Source: Tridacna crocea (lineage: Eukaryota; Mollusca; Bivalvia; Cardiida; Cardiidae). From it: DNA of 64,000 bases. The notes beneath the pieces were generated by a model. That model saw nothing but the letters and a program-made list of their open reading frames with translations. It was not told where the DNA came from and searched no databases. Location: contig OX031070.1 in NCBI GenBank assembly GCA_943736015.1, positions 21,163,673-21,227,672 on the forward strand, in the 5' to 3' direction. The position numbers were made by a program, and so were the translations under genes. This document shows positions 46,867 to 57,496 of the stretch, in pieces. Positions within the stretch are counted from its first letter, which is position 1, and every line of letters starts with the position of its first letter.

Positions 46867-47076
46867 TTAACCTTCTAAATGAGGTAAATAAAACCTTCTC
46901 CTTTTCTCCTTGACGGATATTAAACACCAAAATGTTCTCTTTCAAAGTTTTTAGAAAAAAATCTCCTTCTCGGACAGTGTAGACCCAAGATCGGACTGGA
47001 CGTTCTGTGCAGTCTGATCTTGATCTACACTGTCCGCTAAAGGTCAGTGAGTCGCACTTAGCAGCCTAAAGGTTAA
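46867..47076 (+). mobile_element. Family B MITE
   Basis: TTAA ends and AAGATCGGACTGGACG hairpin with two mismatches. It lies upstream of the methyltransferase-like gene. Confidence 0.85.
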
Positions 47077-47252
47077 AATGCACGTGTAGCGATATCTACA
47101 ATTATTATTCTCCATGGCAATGAGTTGGACCCTTTACAAAGCAATCCACAATTTTAACATCCCCGAGGAAGTAGTGTGTCAAAAACAATGCTGGGAAAAG
47201 TGAAATTGTTCGAGAAACATTTTCTCCTTGCCCAACACCGCTCTGTGGTCTT

Positions 47253-47440
47253 TTAACCCTCTACCAGACGAAAGAATTATAGAGGATTCCAAATTGAAAT
47301 CATTCGCAGACGACAAGGTGAACGTGACTAAAAAACTGAATTTTGATTTTCGAAAGGAAAAAAAATGTTGGAAAAGGAGAAATTGCCGGTTACCAGCATT
47401 TTCTCCTTTCCAGACTATTTTTTCAAAGGCTCGCCTTATA
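47253..47440 (-). mobile_element. Family A MITE, end truncated
   Basis: TTAACCCTCTACCAGACG start, hairpin GGAGAAATTGCCGGTTACC. The right end is lost ~260 nt before the methyltransferase-like ATG. Confidence 0.72.
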
Positions 47441-47701
47441 GCACGATCCCCCGAGACTTGGGGGAGTGATACGCCATAGCAGACAGGTGGAAACTTGGAA
47501 TAATAGGACATGCACAGACAACGAGCATACGTGCTTCAGGTCATGGTTTAATCTTCGGCATACAACTTCCAATCGTAACAGAATGTAATTGGCCTATACG
47601 TTTCACGGTCAAGGCTACTCTGCGTCACTGTCTGTACAAGATAAGAATGTCTGTTCGGACAATACATTTGATAAATATCTTTATGACAAAAATCTCCGGA
47701 A

Positions 47702-48052
47702 ATGAAAAGCTACACCATAAACAAACCGTTGTTATTTCGCGTAACAATTATTGTGACTTTGCTGGTGTTTACAATCATAATGACAAAATTCGTCTTCACG
47801 ACGAAGTTATACCGTTGTGTGGCGGTTGATAATATGAAACACATTCAAGAAATGAGTAAAGTTCAGGCTCATTTTACTGAAATGTGGGATGAATATAGAC
47901 AGAAAGTACAGAGAGAAGACGACCAAGTTGGTACAGGGGAGGGACAAAGTTACCGACCAGAGGAAATCATGAGACGACTGAAAATTGAACGGGATCTTTT
48001 ATCGCAGCAGTTGAATGAAATGTGGAAAATGGTTGGACGATTACAATGTGAG
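47702..48052 (+). CDS. Methyltransferase-like gene, exon 1 (anchor and stem)
   Basis: ATG to GAG|GTAAAG. It encodes the transmembrane anchor and the charged stem ending QLNEMWKMVGRLQCE. Confidence 0.75.
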
Positions 48053-49593
48053 GTAAAGTGATATTTCAGCCATAATATGTGTTTAAGGATTTGCAAAAAA
48101 GTATCGACCAGGTCAATGGGTGGAACTTTCGATGGCTGGAAATATAATCCAAAGAAACTTTGATAAATTTTATTTTATAGATTTTTATATTTTTACAAAT
48201 GATGCATACGGCAAAGATCCAAGATCAGACCAGACCGCTCGTTAATCTTTGCCATCTGCATAAGCCTCTGTTTGGACCTTTGTCACCAAAAGGGAGGCGT
48301 CATAAAATATCCAGTTAACCCTTTACCAGACGACAAAATTTTAACATTCTCCAAATTGAAAGCATTTGCAGACGTCAATTTCAATGTGGTTCAAATGGTG
48401 CAACTTTTCTTTGATAGGGGTAGAAAACATGATGGGAAAAGAAGAAAATGCTGGTTACCAGCATTTTATTCTTTTCCCAGTATGTTTTAAAAAATGTTTC
48501 TTTTCGAGGAGCGTCAAGTCGGCATTGTGTGATAAAGGGTTAAACGGACTAGCCATAACTTGAAAATTACAAAAAAAAAATGAAAATGATGGGGGAAAAA
48601 AAAAAGAAAAAAAAGGAGGAGGGGGGTGGGAAATGATGAAAAAAAAAAAAAGATTCTCTGTGGAGAGGTTACACTAAAAAAAATTAGACTTGTTTGATCA
48701 TTTGATAAGCTCGACACCCGTTGTAATCGATAGTTCAAAACCTAACCCCTTATCCTGCTGAATAGATTTAACGAGACCTTCAAGTCGGTAGTAAAAACCT
48801 ACGTTCAGTACATTGTCCAGTAAAGGTTGGCGAGTCGCGCTTAGCAGCCTAAGGGTTAATGCATATTTTTACATGTTAGACCTGACATCTTCTTCTGTTT
48901 GGTGTAAGAAGGGACCGTATGATAACTATTACTTGACGTATACAGGTAATAATGATTATTTTGCAGTGGTCTGGTGACATCACAAGTGGAGAAGGCGGAT
49001 GGTGCCAGAAGGCAAGCTCTGAAGACAGCGGTTACCATATGACAGATAAAGGTCTCGTGACCGCCATATCGTCATTACTAAAGTCGAGATCGGTTGGAAG
49101 CTTTGGTGACGGTCCAGGCGCTTACAAACGTGAGATTCTTAGACTAGGTGAAGTGAAATCGTTTGACTCTTATGACGGCGCACCATTTAGTGAGGAGACT
49201 AGCTGGGGTCAAGTTCAATTTCTGGATTTGACTTTACCACAGTATAACATACCAGTATATGATTTTATCCTCTCACTCGAAGTTGCCGAACATATTCCTC
49301 CCCAATACGAAAGCACTTATCTAGACAACCTTTGCCGCCATGCCCGGATGGGCATTATCCTGAGCTGGGCTGTTCCTGGACAAGGCGGTTTGAGTCACGT
49401 GAATAACAGGCCATTACATTACGTCAGTAACCGCTTGAAAGAGCGTGGATTTGTTCTTCATCAACATGCCTCACAAAGGTTACAAGACGCTTCTACGGTG
49501 GAATGGTTGAAACGAAACGTAAACGTTTACGTTCGTTCTAATTATAGCCAGACGTCAGATAAATGGAAGACGTTATTTGATTGGTTTTCATGA
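47702..49593 (+). CDS. Membrane-anchored SAM-methyltransferase-like protein, two exons
   Basis: Exons 47702-48052 (117 codons) and 48967-49593 (208 codons plus stop) join in phase 0 through a GTAAAG donor and a TTTTGCAG acceptor to give 325 residues. Residues 10-28 form one hydrophobic segment after a short basic N terminus, which predicts a type II membrane anchor (Golgi/ER lumenal catalytic part, inferred). Residues ~42-117 are charged and probably coiled coil. The C-terminal domain has a class I methyltransferase pattern: a glycine-rich FGDGPG at 163-168, an acidic D204 strand end, and YDFILSLEVAEHIP at 215-228, where LEVAEH resembles the post-motif II box of Methyltransf_23-type enzymes. 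The acceptor and family member are unknown. No closer assignment is supported. Confidence 0.78.
48315..48543 (-). mobile_element. Family A MITE in the methyltransferase-like intron
   Basis: 229 bp, TTAA ends. The hairpin has paired and unpaired changes (GATGGGAAAAGAAG). Confidence 0.87.
48743..48859 (+). mobile_element. Family B MITE with the hairpin deleted
   Basis: Ends CCCCTTATCCTGCTGAATAG and GCAGCCTAAGGGTTAA are kept and the central palindrome is absent. Confidence 0.75.
48967..49593 (+). CDS. Methyltransferase-like gene, exon 2 (catalytic domain)
   Basis: Begins WSGDITSGEGGWC after the TTGCAG acceptor and ends at TGA. It carries the whole putative methyltransferase domain. The intron contains a family A MITE (48315-48543) and a hairpin-deleted family B copy. 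Confidence 0.8.
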   Translation, partial: WSGDITSGEGGWCQKASSEDSGYHMTDKGLVTAISSLLKSRSVGSFGDGPGAYKREILRLGEVKSFDSYDGAPFSEETSWGQVQFLDLTLPQYNIPVYDFILSLEVAEHIPPQYESTYLDNLCRHARMGIILSWAVPGQGGLSHVNNRPLHYVSNRLKERGFVLHQHASQRLQDASTVEWLKRNVNVYVRSNYSQTSDKWKTLFDWFS

Positions 49594-49844
49594 ATTTATT
49601 TCCATGTACGTTTTAATTATCAGACTTGGCATACAGTTAGTATTGTAAATAACAGTTTTCGTTTTTGTGTCGATTTTATACTAAGCACTATGTGCATGCA
49701 CATCACACTCTTGACTCTTTCATTGCTATAAGCTTGAACTCTTTTTCGACGGCCGAAATTATGGTCTACTGAAACTCAGAAAGACTTTAATCAAACGGGT
49801 TATATTCCAATGGGGGAGCGGGGGCTCAATGTATATCCGTGATC

Positions 49845-50300
49845 CACGATACCAACCACGTTATCACATAATTAAGGATCCATAAAATCCACTTCGTCTA
49901 ACTTTTGTGTCGTGAACACGTCAACGTCGTTTTGTCTTTCCCGCGTCTTGTTTTAGTTCCAGTATTTTTGTGTGCGTTCTAGTATGCTGTCTTGATGTCA
50001 TGTTGTTATTGAATACATGTTTGTAATTATAAGTTTTGAATTCAAATTATAGATCAGCTGTAAATAAAGGATCGAACTACAGACACGTGAAGTACTTATA
50101 CTCTTCCGTAGAAATTATCCGCTACATTTTTTGGTTCCGTGACCAGGATCTTGCATCTGTAGCAAGAATGTCCCTTGGACATACAAAAAATTGACCACTG
50201 GCAAAACTTTTTGGCTCAGGTCAGCCTGGATTGCCCAGGCAGATCTGGGTTGATACTTGTTGGAAATCCACAAAGTCCCCTTTTTACAGAGCATGGCTAC
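49845..50300 (+). mobile_element. Family D element, interrupted
   Basis: The left block GGATCCATAAAATCCACTTC is separated by ~230 bp from the later CTTGGACATACAAAAAATTG and CAGGTCAGCCTGG hairpin. The end CTTTTTACAGAGCATGGC follows. Confidence 0.58.
50063..50068 (+). promoter_or_regulatory. Candidate poly(A) signal of the methyltransferase-like gene
   Basis: First AATAAA downstream of the stop, giving a ~470-nt 3' UTR that would include family D repeat sequence. Confidence 0.45.
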
Positions 50301-51691
50301 AATAGATTTGACAAAACAATCTGACGATATAGATCCAAGATCAGACTGCACATTGTGCCCAATTTGGCATCGATCCATGTCGTTCGCAAAAGCCAACATT
50401 TAAACCGATGGCACTGAAAGGGTTATGCTGGGATAAAAAAATCATTGAGAAAAACATAGACTTTGTTCCGTTTAATAACCCTCGTACTGTTTCCTTTGTG
50501 TACCTTGTGCCTTTAGAATGCTGTAATTATTCAAGGCACATAATGGCACTTCGAAGTTTCTTATGTTTTTCCCATGTTTTTTTTATCCGATTCTATGGCT
50601 TACCAGTATTTGAACATTTTGCATGGTGACAGAAAAATTCGGTATGCATAATTTTACCGCTCATAATAAAGTTATCGAAGTTTTCTGACCAACTATACAG
50701 TTTTTTTTCTGGTGTTTTACGTCATTTGCAAGATTATTTGTTAATCACGGCGGCCAGTGCACCTATCCATACCCTCCCGGAGTTTATTTTTAAAACCCTA
50801 TTCAAGCCACTACATAACCATCATCGAAACAGTGGTCAAAGACAGAAATGGATCTTGTTGCAATGGCTGTAATGAATTCTCCGAAAACAAGAGCCGTCAG
50901 AGACGGGTTATGCTCCCCGAACAAGTGTTTGTCATAAAATATATGAAATTGATATAAATTCACTTGTTTTATCCTAAAAGAACCAGTTCATGCCCCCAAA
51001 AATTTGAAGTGAAAAGGCAATTACTGTCTAAGAGATAGCCAACACAAACTTGTAGAGGACAATAAGCCCAATAAACCCCCTTTAAGCTCCCTTTTCCCAT
51101 CAGACAATATTGCATCATTGAAATAAATAGAGCGGGTGTGTGGTTTGTGGCATTTTTGAATAATACTTCAAAATTCGAAATTTTATAAAATTTTGAGCAG
51201 TCATGTAGTAAATATTACATAAAACAATTTTTTACATGAAGCCCCCTTTTTCCGAGACGCAGCCTGAAATTGAGAAACAGGAAGAGAGGTACCTGGGCAA
51301 CATTCCAACAAGTTCAGATTTGAAATTTCACAAAGTTTTGAGCACCGATAAAGGAGATACAAGTGAAAAACAATTTTTTCCATGAAGTCGCCATTTTCCG
51401 TGATGCAACCTCAATTTGAGAAACCAGGAAAGACATATTTGCGCATTTGTAATTCATAGATTGAAAAAAAAAAAAAAAAAAAACAAAGGGCACATGTTGA
51501 AACTTGTAAAACAAGATATAACCATGAAATTTCATGAAATTTCGACAAAAACTGAATAAGATATTAGTGAAAATTGAAATTTTGCATTAAGGCCCCTTTT
51601 TCCTTGTCATTTTACAAGAAACCCCCTTTTTCCATGATAGATGGTCAAATTGAAAAACACATAGATAAAGAAACAAGAGCACATGGTGAAA

Positions 51692-53641
51692 CTTTGAAAA
51701 AACAATATAACCATGAAGTTTAATGAAATTTTGAGCAAAACTGAATGAAATATTAGTAAAAATTAGAATTTTGCAAGGAACCCCCTTTTTCCATGACAGA
51801 ACGTCAACTTAAAAAACGCCAAGATTAAAAATAGCAAGGGCACATGCTAAAACTTTCCATAAACAATATAACCATGAAGTTTCATGATATTCTGACAAAA
51901 ACTGAATGAGATATTGGCAAAAATTGCAATTTTGCATTAAGCCCCTTTTTTCCATGACACGGGGTCAAATTGAAAATCCGGGAAAGATACGTCTGTGCCT
52001 TACTTCAAAAAGTTCATATATGAAGTTTTATCCAATTTGGTCCAAGGGTTGTGGAGAAATCGCTTCGGACGGACGGAAGGACTTTGAAAAAACAATATAA
52101 CCATGAAGTTTAATGAAATTTTGAGCAAAACTGAATGAAATATTAGTAAAAATTAGAATTTTGCAAGGAACCCCCTTTTTCCATGACAGAACGTCAACTT
52201 AAAAAACGCCAAGATTAAAAATAGCAAGGGCACATGCTAAAACTTTCCATAAACAATATAACCATGAAGTTTCATGATATTCTGACAAAAACTGAATGAG
52301 ATATTGGCAAAAATTGCAATTTTGCATTAAGCCCCTTTTTTCCATGACACGGGGTCAAATTGAAAATCCGGGAAAGATACGTCGGTGCCTTACTTCAAAA
52401 AGTTCATATATGAAGTTTTATCCAATTTGGTCCAAGGGTTGTGGAGAAATCGCTTCGGACGGACGGAAGGACTTTGAAAAAACAATATAACCATGAAGTT
52501 TAATGAAATTTTGAGCAAAACTGAATGAAATATTAGTAAAAATTAGAATTTTGCAAGGAACCCCCTTTTTCCATGACAGAACGTCAACTTAAAAAACGCC
52601 AAGATTAAAAATAGCAAGGGCACATGCTAAAACTTTCCATAAACAATATAACCATGAAGTTTCATGATATTCTGACAAAAACTGAATGAGATATTGGCAA
52701 AAATTGCAATTTTGCATTAAGCCCCTTTTTTCCATGACACGGGGTCAAATTGAAAATCCGGGAAACATACATCGGTGCCTTACTTCAAAAAGTTCATATA
52801 TGAAGTTTTATCCAATTTGGTCCAAGGGTTGTGGAGAAATCGCTTCGGACGGACGGAAGGACTTTGAAAAAACAATATAACCATGAAGTTTAATGAAATT
52901 TTGAGCAAAACTGAATGAAATATTAGTAAAAATTAGAATTTTGCAAGGAACCCCCTTTTTCCATGACAGAACGTCAACTTAAAAAACGCCAAGATTAAAA
53001 ATAGCAAGGGCACATGCTAAAACTTTCCATAAACAATATAACCATGAAGTTTCATGATATTCTGACAAAAACTGAATGAGATATTGGCAAAAATTGCAAT
53101 TTTGCATTAAGCCCCTTTTTTCCATGACACGGGGTCAAATTGAAAATCCGGGAAACATACATCGGTGCCTTACTTCAAAAAGTTCATATATGAAGTTTTA
53201 TCCAATTTGGTCCAAGGGTTGTGGAGAAATCGCTTCGGACGGACGGAAGGACTTTGAAAAAACAATATAACCATGAAGTTTAATGAAATTTTGAGCAAAA
53301 CTGAATGAAATATTAGTAAAAATTAGAATTTTGCAAGGAACCCCCTTTTTCCATGACAGAACGTCAACTTAAAAAACGCCAAGATTAAAAATAGCAAGGG
53401 CACATGCTAAAACTTTCCATAAACAATATAACCATGAAGTTTCATGATATTCTGACAAAAACTGAATGAGATATTGGCAAAAATTGCAATTTTGCATTAA
53501 GCCCCTTTTTTCCATGACACGGGGTCAAATTGAAAATCCGGGAAAGATACGTCGGTGCCTTACTTCAAAAAGTTCATATATGAAGTTTTATCCAATTTGG
53601 TCCAAGGGTTGTGGAGAAATCGCTTCGGACGGACGGAAGGA
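51692..53641. repeat. Five tandem 390-bp units
   Basis: Units start ACTTTGAAAAAACAATATAA at 51692, 52082, 52472, 52862 and 53252. They differ by only a few substitutions. More diverged relatives of parts of the unit lie upstream in 51180-51690. Each unit contains the same short open frame, which has no coding signature. Confidence 0.95.
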
Positions 53642-53672
53642 CGGACGGACGGACAGACGGACGGACGGACAG
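53634..53672. repeat. GGAC/GGACA simple repeat
   Basis: A run of ACGGACGG-type tetranucleotides directly follows the last 390-bp unit. Confidence 0.9.
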
Positions 53673-53857
53673 ACGAAGCGGCGACTATATGCTCGCCCTT
53701 CGGGGAGCATAAAAATTGGCTGGGCCTGAAATAGAACCAGTGATCCCTGGGTTTCAAACTGTGTACGTTACCGACTGACCTAGTCCAGCTCGTAGAGTAT
53801 CGACACTAACCGATAGCGAGCTTGATATATAAAATGATAATTCTGGGTCAATACGGA

Positions 53858-54086
53858 TTAAAAGATTTACCACATAATGACGACTTTTGACGACCCTGAG
53901 GTAGAAGCCTTTTGAAAACATTGTGGGAAAAGGAGAAAATGCTGGTACCCAGCATTTTCTCCTTTTCCCACAATGTTTTTACGCTTCCCAAATCAAATTT
54001 TGATTCTTCAGTCACATTTATTTTGTTGCCTTCAATTGCTTTCAAATCAGACTAGTAAAAAAATTTGCTGTGTGGTAAAGGATTAA
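53858..54086 (+). mobile_element. Family A MITE
   Basis: 229 bp, TTAA ends, long hairpin with GGTACCC centre. Confidence 0.87.
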
Positions 54087-54184
54087 AGGTTACTAAACTT
54101 CGACATGGGTCCATTTCGACGTTTCTATTAGCTAGATAAACCCAGAATGTTTGTGGACATTGGTATTGTTTAACTTATTACCTT

Positions 54185-54602
54185 CTGGGGCAGTAATCGC
54201 TGACCATTCTTAATATCACCTTAACCCATTACCACACAATCCCTACTTTTGACGCCCCTGAGAAAGAAGCCTTTTGAAAACACTGTGGGAAAAGAAGAAA
54301 ATGCTGGTACCATCATTTTCTCCTTTTCCCACAGTGTTTTCTTCCCTTCCCAGACCAAATTTCTGTTTTTTAGTCACCTTTATTTTGTCGTCTGCAAATG
54401 ATTTCAATTTGGACCAGTCTAAAATTTTCTCGTGTGGTAAAGAGTTAAGCCCCATTCTAGATTGGAGAAAGTAGATCTAACTCAACTTCTGATTTGGCTA
54501 AACTATTTGGTTTAGCTAATAAGAAACTTTGTTGCTTTCAAGTTCAGAAAATTCTTAGTAATAAGACTACGAATGTGTAGGTAATTGTTAAATATGAGTC
54601 CT
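54185..54602 (+). mobile_element. Family E element with family A nested in its left arm
   Basis: CTGGGGCAGTAATCGCTGACC left end, A copy, hairpin GATTTGGCTAAACTATTTGG/TTTAGCTAAT, decayed right end. Confidence 0.62.
54221..54447 (+). mobile_element. Family A MITE nested in family E
   Basis: TTAA ends, with near-consensus terminal regions. The hairpin centre has lost several bases (GCTGGTACCATC). Confidence 0.86.
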
Positions 54603-54949
54603 AAAACAAATTTGCAGCAGTACGACTTTCAAAGTTTTCGAGGATTTCTGAATGTAAATGCTCATTAAGAATTACTTACTGAATGGATGGACATTCGTGA
54701 AAGCTTTGTTAATGCATGAACTCGTTGGAAAACTCCGTATGTTGCGGAAAGAGAGACAGTATTTTACAAAGGATTTCTCCGTTTGTTGCAATCTTTGTCA
54801 AATGCTGTTCGCTGTCAGACAGAGATAGCATTAATAATATTATGCTAATGTGTCAATAACGTTTTGGGGAATCTAAGACACGCCATAAGAGGAAGGATTT
54901 GGACAAGTGAACGGACTGATATACATTTGCATTCACCAAATATTTTAAA

Positions 54950-55277
54950 ATGGTCTTTCAAACGCAAATTTGTTCTTCAAGTCTAATTGTAATTTTATCT
55001 TACATACATTTGATAGAATTCAGTGGAATTTATGCTGCGATAACTAACGGAAAAATGTTCGAGTTGAAATCAGGTTGGAAAATACAGAGTAATTACGTCA
55101 TCGACGTGGCGTCAGTATCTACGAGGCTGAACTGTGCGTTAATTTGTAATGGAAATAGTCATTGCGCAAGGATAAGTTTCAATTCTCAATCGAAAGAATG
55201 TGAAATCTGTTCAGTTCCTGGCGTTCCGACCTATATTGAGGCTAGTTCTGGGTGGGATGTATCTACTGTGACTGGAC
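54950..55277 (+). CDS. First exon of a secreted PAN/Apple-like protein (partial gene)
   Basis: The reading frame opens with a probable signal peptide (hydrophobic residues ~10-29). Cysteines follow at 62, 66, 72, 84 and 87 in a CALICNGNSHC..ISF pattern typical of PAN/Apple modules, which bind protein or carbohydrate in secreted and cell-surface proteins. A GTAAGT donor at 55278 would end the exon after 109 codons plus one base. If unspliced, the frame stops at 55327 after 125 residues. No matching downstream exon is visible before the virus-like block at ~57.4 kb, so the gene either has long introns, is truncated, or is a short single-exon gene. Confidence 0.6.
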
Positions 55278-55790
55278 GTAAGTATTATAAAACAAACACA
55301 CTACGTCTACATCTACCTTCTGTATAAGGCTTTTTTTTCTTCTGGTAGCAGAGGAACTTTTAAAACATTGTTCCAACTGGAGATAACAGGCAATTTTTCC
55401 TATTACCATAATTTTTTCACAAGCACTTATACACTAACCATTTACCATACAATACCAAGTTTTAACGACCCTGGGGAAGGAGGCTTTTGAAAGAATTGTG
55501 AAAGGAAAAAAGTAGGTGAAAAGCAAGCATATTCAGCTACGCCGGAAGAAAACCCCCGCAATCAGTTGAAGTTCCAATTATTTAGCTTCTTGTGTTGAGC
55601 ATTGCACACCTACTTGATAGAACCAAATTGCAAAATTTGTGGTTTGCCAATAAAAGTAAAGTAGAAGGTCAAAAATACTAATTTTCACCTTATTTTTTAT
55701 TGTTAAAAAAATTGTGTGATACCTTTAGAAGCTTTATGCCTAGATGCTATTTTAGTTAACCAAACACATTTTCTTGATACATGTATATAT

Positions 55791-56037
55791 ACTCTCTCAA
55801 AAAAGAAACGCAACATCAGATTATCTTTTTGAAATATTATACCAGATATTGACAATTTATGAGTGATTTATTGACAATATGTGACAAACTGTGATATTCC
55901 AAGGTAAAAGAACTCATGAACAAGAAGTTTGCCAATTTTTGCATTCCTGTGTAAATTATTTATATCATAAATTATGAAAATAATATATGAAGTAAATTTC
56001 CTATTTTCTGTATGTTGCGTTTCTTTTTTGAGAGAGT
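55791..56037. mobile_element. Tc1/mariner-like MITE with perfect 26-bp ends
   Basis: ACTCTCTCAAAAAAGAAACG and six further bases repeat exactly inverted at 56012-56037. The flanks are TA-rich, consistent with TA target use. 247 bp, non-coding. Confidence 0.88.
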
Positions 56038-56116
56038 ATATAATATAAAAAACTAGAGTAAAACTTAATGTTCACTTGTTGAATATGTAAAATGTAAGGA
56101 AGTATCTGATCTTCTT

Positions 56117-56345
56117 TTAACCCATTACCGCACAAGAAAAATTTACACTGATCCAAATTGAAAGCATTTGCAGACGACAAAACAAAGGTGACTGAAAAAT
56201 TGAAATTTGTTCTGGGAAGGGTGGGAAACACTGTGGGAACAGGAGAAAATTCTGGTTACCAGCATTTTCTCCTTTTCCCACAATGTTTTCAAAAGGCTTC
56301 TTTCTCAGGGGCGTCAAAAGTAGGGATTGTGTGTTAATGGGTTAA
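56117..56345 (-). mobile_element. Family A MITE
   Basis: 229 bp, TTAA ends. The hairpin has two mismatches. It is the last clear A copy before the virus-like block. Confidence 0.87.
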
Positions 56346-56399
56346 ACATATTTGATTAATAAATGTACATGTTTATATTAAAGGAACATGCGACAAAAT

Positions 56400-57100
56400 T
56401 TCGAGTAATGAGAATGATACATGTACATTAACAAAAGGCTCTGGTCACAAGTTATAAGATCTTAGGTTTGGCCAGTTCTCTTCTCCAATAACATGTTTAA
56501 GAAATAACAGGCTTTTATTACAGATGAAAATCATACAAAGATTACAAAAGTTTGAAAATGATAGACTGGTAAATAACGATAAAATCTGAACATGTAGAGA
56601 ACAAATACAACATTACATGAAACGTTTTGCACAGCTTAAAGATGACCGTCTACAGCCGGTGATCCGAAACGCTCATATATGGTGTAACTAAAAAAAAAAA
56701 AGAAACACGGAGGTTTGTGTAAGAAACCGAAAATTGGTCAGAAGAAAACTGGCTGACGATTGAAGCTGTAAACAATGGCGGTGCGTCACGGAGGTTTATC
56801 GTTGGTTTCCGCTTACAGTCGGATACGGTGTGACTTGCATATAGACCTCGACCTCCGTTTGAAAATCGAGGGGGCAACAGAGAAGCCTACATTTTCCTTT
56901 GTTTACCTCAGAATACGCAGGTTGAAGGTCAAATATAGTCCCGCTACAGAATGCATGATCATCATGCGAATCTACTCGAGTGTATAACGGATATCGAAAA
57001 TCTTCCAACATAGGACAACTATGAAGATTGCAACAAAAATATGGCTTTAACATCTTTATGCCATATGTAAATGTGCTTGTGAAAAAGATTTTTCATTGGT
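56400..57100. other. No gene supported
   Basis: Short open frames occur on both strands near 56650-57050, but splice sites, conserved motifs and codon bias are not convincing. Confidence 0.5.
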
Positions 57101-57345
57101 ACGTCTGTTAATAATGCAGATCCATGTCAGCCCAAACAGCATCGCAGGCTGACCCGCGTTAAAAGTTTTTGCTATAGGTATATTTTCTGTACGATTGCAC
57201 AAAAAAGTGATAACATCACAATGACATATATATGCGACATGTTCTGTGACCCAGGGGTTTAATAATGCTTCCGCAAAAAAAATAAATACCCATGTCAGCC
57301 CGAGCAACATTGTAGGGTTACCCCGAGTCAAAACTTTTTACAATT
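57100..57345. mobile_element. Two family D fragments
   Basis: ATCCATGTCAGCCCAAACAG/GCTGACCCG and ACCCATGTCAGCCCGAGCAA/GAGTCAAAACTTTTT are two decayed D hairpins. They are the last host-type repeats on this side. Confidence 0.5.
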
Positions 57346-57496
57346 AGTAAATTTTCTTTAAGAATGAAAAAAGAATAAAAATGCATTGCATCACAGTGAT
57401 ATATGAGAGTAGTATGTTAAGTGCGGGGGCTGGGACAGTGTGAACATACGCAACCTCGAAAACGCGTCCCCGCGTTCCCATCACAACGCAATGTGC

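Larger units (their letters stand above)
50908..53712. mobile_element. Non-autonomous element with internal 390-bp tandem array
   Basis: TTATGCTCCCCGAA at 50908-50921 and its exact inverse TTCGGGGAGCATAA at 53699-53712 bound 2.8 kb of AT-rich repeated sequence with no coding signal. The GGAC-rich run and CTTCGGGGAGCATAA end recall repeats common in bivalve genomes (recollection, not checked). Confidence 0.65.

Noticed and set aside
51906..53729. Identical 64-codon frames repeated every 390 bp
   Set aside because: 390 is divisible by three so the frame recurs, but a stop closes every unit and the sequence is satellite DNA with no coding pattern.
53730..53795. tRNA-like sequence on the minus strand
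   Set aside because: GGTCAGTCGGTAACG and GGTTTGAAACCC-like boxes can be read, but stems do not pair convincingly; possibly SINE debris.
56775..57053. Possible exon on either strand near the PAN-like gene
   Set aside because: No cysteine or domain continuity with the upstream exon and no convincing splice pair in phase.
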